A stretch of 5,939 nt of DNA. It comes from Actinomycetota bacterium. GTDB taxonomy: Bacteria; Actinomycetota; Thermoleophilia; Solirubrobacterales; Solirubrobacteraceae. The DNA lies in the NCBI GenBank assembly GCA_019348435.1, contig JAHWJM010000173.1, positions 1-5,939 on the forward strand, written 5' to 3'. This document shows positions 4,891 through 5,939 of this stretch, piece by piece; positions within the stretch are counted from its first letter, which is position 1, and every line of letters starts with the position of its first letter. Below the pieces are notes generated by a model. That model searched no databases. It had not been told where the DNA came from and saw nothing but the letters and a program-made list of their open reading frames with translations. The position numbers and the translations under genes are program-made.

Positions 4891-5939
4891 GGCACCCTCG
4901 TCTGAACGACGCCGTCGTCGCCGCCCGCGAGATCCTCGAGTCCCTCCGACAGCTCCATCTGTCGTCGTCGCTCCGGGATGATCCCCTCGGGGCGCAGCAC
5001 CATCATGATCACGAGCAGGAAGCCGAAGATCCCGAACGACAGCTCGGTCAGGTCGAAGTCCAGCCCGATCTTGCTCGGGACCTCGTTGAGGATGTCGGGG
5101 ATCAGGCGGTTGATGATGAACGACAGCACGATCGCGCCGATGACGACGCCCCAGATCGAGCCCAGGCCGCCGAGGATGACCATCGCCAGGACGAAGATCG
5201 AAAACGAGAACTGGAACTGGTCGGCGTTGACGGTGTTCAAGAACGAGCCGAGGAACGCGCCGGACATGCCGCCGAAGGCCGCCCCCGTCCCGTAGGCCAG
5301 CAGCTTGGTCTTCACGAGCGGGACGCCCATGCTGGCGGCCGCCACCTCGTCCTCGCGCAGCGCGATCCACGCGCGCCCCAGCCGCGAGTCGCGCAGCCGG
5401 AAGTTCGCGAACAGCGCGATGAGCACCATCGCAAAGGCGACCCAGTACCAGGGCCTCAGGTTCAGCGAGGTGAACGGGTCGATGAACGGCAGGTCGATCT
5501 TGTCGACGGGCGTGATGCCCTGCCGGCCGTTGGTCAGCTTCGTCCCGAAGGCGGTGACCTCGTCGCCGTTGATCGCGAACCGGTGGACGATCTCGCCGAA
5601 GGCGAGGGTCACGATCGCGATGTAGTCGCCGCGCAGGCGCAGCGTCGGCAGGCCGATGAGGATCCCGGCGATCGTCGTCGCGATGATCGCCAGCACGACG
5701 ACGATCAGGAAGTTCACGTGAATGCCCGGCAGCTCTGCGGCGGCGCCGGTCACGAGGATGTGGATGCCCTCGCCGCCGTTGGCCTCGATGTGAAACAAGG
5801 AGCCGAAGTAGCCCATCGTGTAGGCGCCGATCGCGAAGAACGCGACGTAGCCGAGGTCGAGCAGGCCGGCGAATCCGACGATGATGTTCAGCCCGAGCGC
5901 CATGACGACGTACGCCAGGGCGATCGTCGCGTCGTCGAG
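4887..5939 (-). CDS. livM: Branched-chain amino acid ABC importer, permease LivM (5' end beyond the right edge)
   Basis: Inner-membrane permease that, in this family, pairs with LivH to form the transport channel. The frame is open to the right edge, giving 350 visible residues. The first visible residues (LDDATIALAYVVMALGLNIIVGFAGLLDLGY) already lie inside a conserved transmembrane region, so the start codon is outside and the internal Met at 5903 is not the start. Seen in order (numbered from the edge): hydrophobic segments around 5-25, 27-45, 76-99, 105-120, 164-180, 213-235, 245-277 and 299-316. LRGDYIAIVTLAFGEI is at 102-117, TNGRQGI at 136-142 corresponds to the family TGG-x-x-GI loop, and the cytoplasmic coupling loop ALREDEVAAASMGV is at 193-206. 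Two polar external loops lie at about 48-75 and 123-162. After the last helix and LRPEGI there is a charged tail of about 30 residues. The stop overlaps livG by 4 nt (ATGA). Confidence 0.95.
   Translation of the reverse strand, partial: LDDATIALAYVVMALGLNIIVGFAGLLDLGYVAFFAIGAYTMGYFGSLFHIEANGGEGIHILVTGAAAELPGIHVNFLIVVVLAIIATTIAGILIGLPTLRLRGDYIAIVTLAFGEIVHRFAINGDEVTAFGTKLTNGRQGITPVDKIDLPFIDPFTSLNLRPWYWVAFAMVLIALFANFRLRDSRLGRAWIALREDEVAAASMGVPLVKTKLLAYGTGAAFGGMSGAFLGSFLNTVNADQFQFSFSIFVLAMVILGGLGSIWGVVIGAIVLSFIINRLIPDILNEVPSKIGLDFDLTELSFGIFGFLLVIMMVLRPEGIIPERRRQMELSEGLEDLAGGDDGVVQTRVP

Noticed and set aside
4891..5370. Upstream extension of LivG in its open frame to 5370
   Set aside because: That part overlaps livM out of frame and has shadow composition. 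The ATG at 4890 is supported by the ATGA overlap, a GAGG site and family length.
1..5939. Search for tRNA/rRNA genes, CRISPR repeats, insertion sequences, attachment sites, riboswitches or a defence/toxin system
   Set aside because: I saw no such structure. Every stretch over 100 bp is explained by a recognisable or well-supported coding frame.

Overview
The window is about 5.9 kb of dense, very GC-rich DNA (roughly two thirds G+C or more by eye). All of it is ordinary chromosomal sequence, with short intergenic gaps and strong G/C preference at third codon positions. The genes fit a high-GC Gram-positive bacterium (Actinomycetota). A Solirubrobacterales/Thermoleophilia-type lineage is possible, but that is an impression from protein flavour and not a demonstrated placement. 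There is no mobile element, CRISPR array, tRNA, rRNA or toxin/defence cassette.

Layout, left to right. (1) 1-1767, minus strand: the first 589 residues of DNA polymerase I (polA), running off the left edge. A complete 5'-nuclease domain is followed by a shortened, apparently inactive 3'-5' exonuclease-like domain and the start of the polymerase domain. (2) 1768-1856: an 89-bp divergent gap carrying a plausible promoter that would give polA an almost leaderless mRNA, and a Shine-Dalgarno for the opposite gene. (3) 1857-2150, plus: a 97-residue unrecognised protein with a CxxC...HxH...C pattern suggesting a structural zinc site. (4) 2151-2217: a 67-bp gap that is mostly a perfect 22-bp tandem duplication plus a -10-like box immediately before the next start. 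(5) 2218-3120, plus: a complete TIGR01777/YfcH-type SDR-family nucleotide-sugar-epimerase-like protein with a C-terminal DUF1731 region. (6) 3121-3140: a 20-bp convergent gap inside an imperfect hairpin. (7) 3141-5939, minus: a tightly overlapping operon of livM (5' end off the right edge), livG, livF and a 73-residue two-helix membrane protein.

The operon encodes the membrane and ATPase parts of a HAAT-family branched-chain amino acid ABC importer. LivM is one permease, and LivG and LivF are the two ATPases; the partner permease LivH and the binding protein would be expected beyond the right edge. All three junctions overlap (ATGA, TGATG, ATGA), so the small membrane protein is translated in step with LivF and is the least understood part of the unit. 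Closeness of a liv cluster to polA matches what I recall of Streptomyces gene order. I did not find an evidently new biological system. The items most worth a second look are the coupled small membrane protein, the tandem repeat upstream of the SDR gene, the near-leaderless promoters and the Cys/His small protein.
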